Shown: one piece after another, positions 62,572 to 64,000 of the stretch | How the letters are laid out: each line of letters starts with the position of its first letter | How positions within the stretch are numbered: position 1 is the stretch's first letter | From: Anthoceros angustus | Lineage: Eukaryota; Streptophyta; Anthocerotopsida; Anthocerotales; Anthocerotaceae | Length of the DNA: 64,000 bases | NCBI GenBank assembly: GCA_010909165.1 | Contig: MU008176.1 | Location: 736,856 to 800,855 of the forward strand | Direction: 5' to 3' | Notes under the pieces: generated by a model | Told to the model about the DNA's origin: nothing | Databases searched by the model: none | The model's input: only the letters and a program-made list of their open reading frames with translations | Program-made: the position numbers and the translations under genes

Positions 62572-64000
62572 TCACAGATGGATTGCAGCCTGTAGCGCCT
62601 GAGCGGCACCGTGCTGAATCCGCTTTGATTCAGCCTTGTACTGAAGTTTCAAGGCCTTCTTCGCAATCCTCGCGTCTCTCCTTTCCGCTTTGACGGCAGC
62701 CTGCAAAATCAGTTTGGGTCTCGTAAGGCACACCATACAGCTTCCCCGTTGCAGCAACGGAAGTCACACAACACCCCCTCACCTTGTGGGCTTTCCGATC
62801 TTGGGGAGAATCACGCCTCCTACTTCCATTATCGGCCTGCGAAGGAGTCTCGTCTGATGAAGGAGGTTCGTGTATTGCTGGCAACTTCGCTTTGTTTCTG
62901 GGTTTCTCCACGCCCTTCCTCCCCACATAATCTAGTGGTAACTTCTGTTTGCCTCCCAACCTTATTGTCGGCCTGTTCTCTCCCTCACTGACAACCGTCT
63001 GCAACCTCTTCCGCCTAACCGGCCCATCATCTATCGTAGCAGGATGGTTATCCAGATTCGAAAACGTGGAAACGATCGTTTCGCAGTCCCACTTTTCCTC
63101 CGTATCAGACACCTCCTCCAACACCACTTCATGATCTGACTCTTCATCCTCGAAAAGAAACTTTTCTGGCACAAGCCGAGCCCCACCTCCGTTCAACCCA
63201 TACAATCCCTCCGCCTTGGCAGACACCCCGTCCTCCCCGTTCCTCCTAAAGCCAAGCCCAGCAGGTGTCTCGTACTGCCGGTCAGTCGTGAGCTCCGCCA
63301 GGGCTTCTTTCAGCACAGAGCTGTCCACCTCAAAGTCTGGAACGGCACCATCGTCATCTGAAGCATCATCTTCATACTCATCGAGAACCAGCTGCAGCAT
63401 CACATGCAAAAATCAGAGACGAAACCTAGAAAAAAAACCACCTCGCATGACAGGCAAACATTAGGGCACAGCAAGTGCCTCACTACCTTCTCAAACTGAA
63501 GATCCAGATCGCGGCTGGGCCTATCCTCATCCTCAGCATCCTCATCCCACACATCCTCCTCGTCTCCATCCGAGACCTCCGCTTCGTCAAAACCACTCGC
63601 GGAACCCCGGACTCCATCTCCACCCTCATTTGCAATCATGACAAAGTCATCCTCGATCTCGTCATCAGACCGCGCCTCAAAATCACTGTCATCGTCCAAA
63701 TCCTGGAACCGTCGGCCAGTCACCGCCTTGGCCACCCCACTCTCCACAGACGCGGCATAAACCTGCACAACCCGAAAGAATCAGCAGCAGCCAAACCAAA
63801 CCAACCCCCGAATCCTCAGAAAGCAGGGAAACATCACAACTTACCTTCACGTCCGGGCGGAGAGGGTTCAAGGTGAAACCGACGGCAGGTACGAAGGTGC
63901 CCTGTTCTGAGATGCTCCTGAGGTGCCGCAAATAGTTGTAGCCGTCATCAGGGAAGCCCGCGTCCACCAGCTCCTGCCTCTGCTCGGCCGAAAGCGGAGG
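62572..64000 (-). CDS. LTV1: Ribosome biogenesis protein LTV1, C-terminal part (runs off the window)
   Basis: Nucleolar/cytoplasmic factor that accompanies the pre-40S ribosomal subunit and must be released for its maturation. Exons on the minus strand: 64,000-63,845 (partial), 63,762-63,487, 63,391-62,783 and 62,700-62,572; all borders are GT-AG and phase 0. Recognised by DDGYNYLRHLRSISEQGTFV at the N-terminal side, the acidic middle (DEEDVWDEDAEDEDRPSRDL), LGFRRNGEDGVSAKAEGLYG, and the basic C terminus AAVKAERRDARIAKKALKLQ. The first exon(s) with the conserved KKKFIDKK-type start lie beyond 64,000. Confidence 0.87.

Overview
The window is nuclear DNA of a land plant. The evidence is intron-rich genes with GT-AG boundaries, a PLS-class pentatricopeptide repeat (PPR) editing-factor gene, paired F-box genes, a HAP2/GCS1 gamete fusogen gene and plant-type LINE elements. 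A seed-free plant (fern, lycophyte or bryophyte) is my guess from gene style; the sequence does not prove it. Nothing looks bacterial or viral.

Layout. 0-1.7 kb: 3' part of an unrecognised gene (+). 1.9-4.8 kb: a PPR gene (-). 6.5-14.2 kb: a HAP2/GCS1 gene (+) for which I derived an 18-exon model, 5,250 nt and exactly in frame. Its fusogen ectodomain and transmembrane helix are followed by a cytoplasmic tail of more than 1,100 residues made of a basic segment, eight 18-residue repeats and a long proline-rich region. 15.3-30.1 kb: a scrambled mosaic built from exportin-T (XPOT/PAUSED, -) and the peroxin PEX3 (+). These look like head-to-head neighbours whose pieces were duplicated and re-joined. 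One intact PEX3 remains at 28.7-30.0 kb, and every XPOT piece I could recognise occurs at least once. 30.4-41 kb and 46.8-51 kb: two families of L1-like LINEs (called A and B here), nested and mutually chimeric, with degraded copies. 41-46 kb: LINE 5' flank or unassigned DNA, a ~130-bp tandem array and a PPR pseudogene fragment. 51-52.5 kb: a GC-rich minisatellite and a 150-bp tandem duplication. 52.7-55.3 kb: a decayed PIF/Harbinger-like DNA transposon. 57-60.5 kb: two tandem F-box genes (+). 62.6-64 kb: the C-terminal part of the ribosome-biogenesis gene LTV1 (-), running off the window.

The strongest observations are: (1) the HAP2 with a giant repeat plus polyproline (formin FH1-like) tail; (2) the XPOT/PEX3 mosaic, whose junctions nearly all share an exact match of about 9 bp, with the same local edit seen in two unrelated genes sharing a 13-mer, which points to a k-mer-driven assembly or consensus artefact as a serious rival to real template switching; (3) LINE copies in which CAG/CTG trinucleotides are selectively disrupted, as expected if reads were miscalled at CHG-methylated sites. 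The genes share no evident pathway; this is an ordinary gene/transposon plant interval plus one very unusual fusogen gene.
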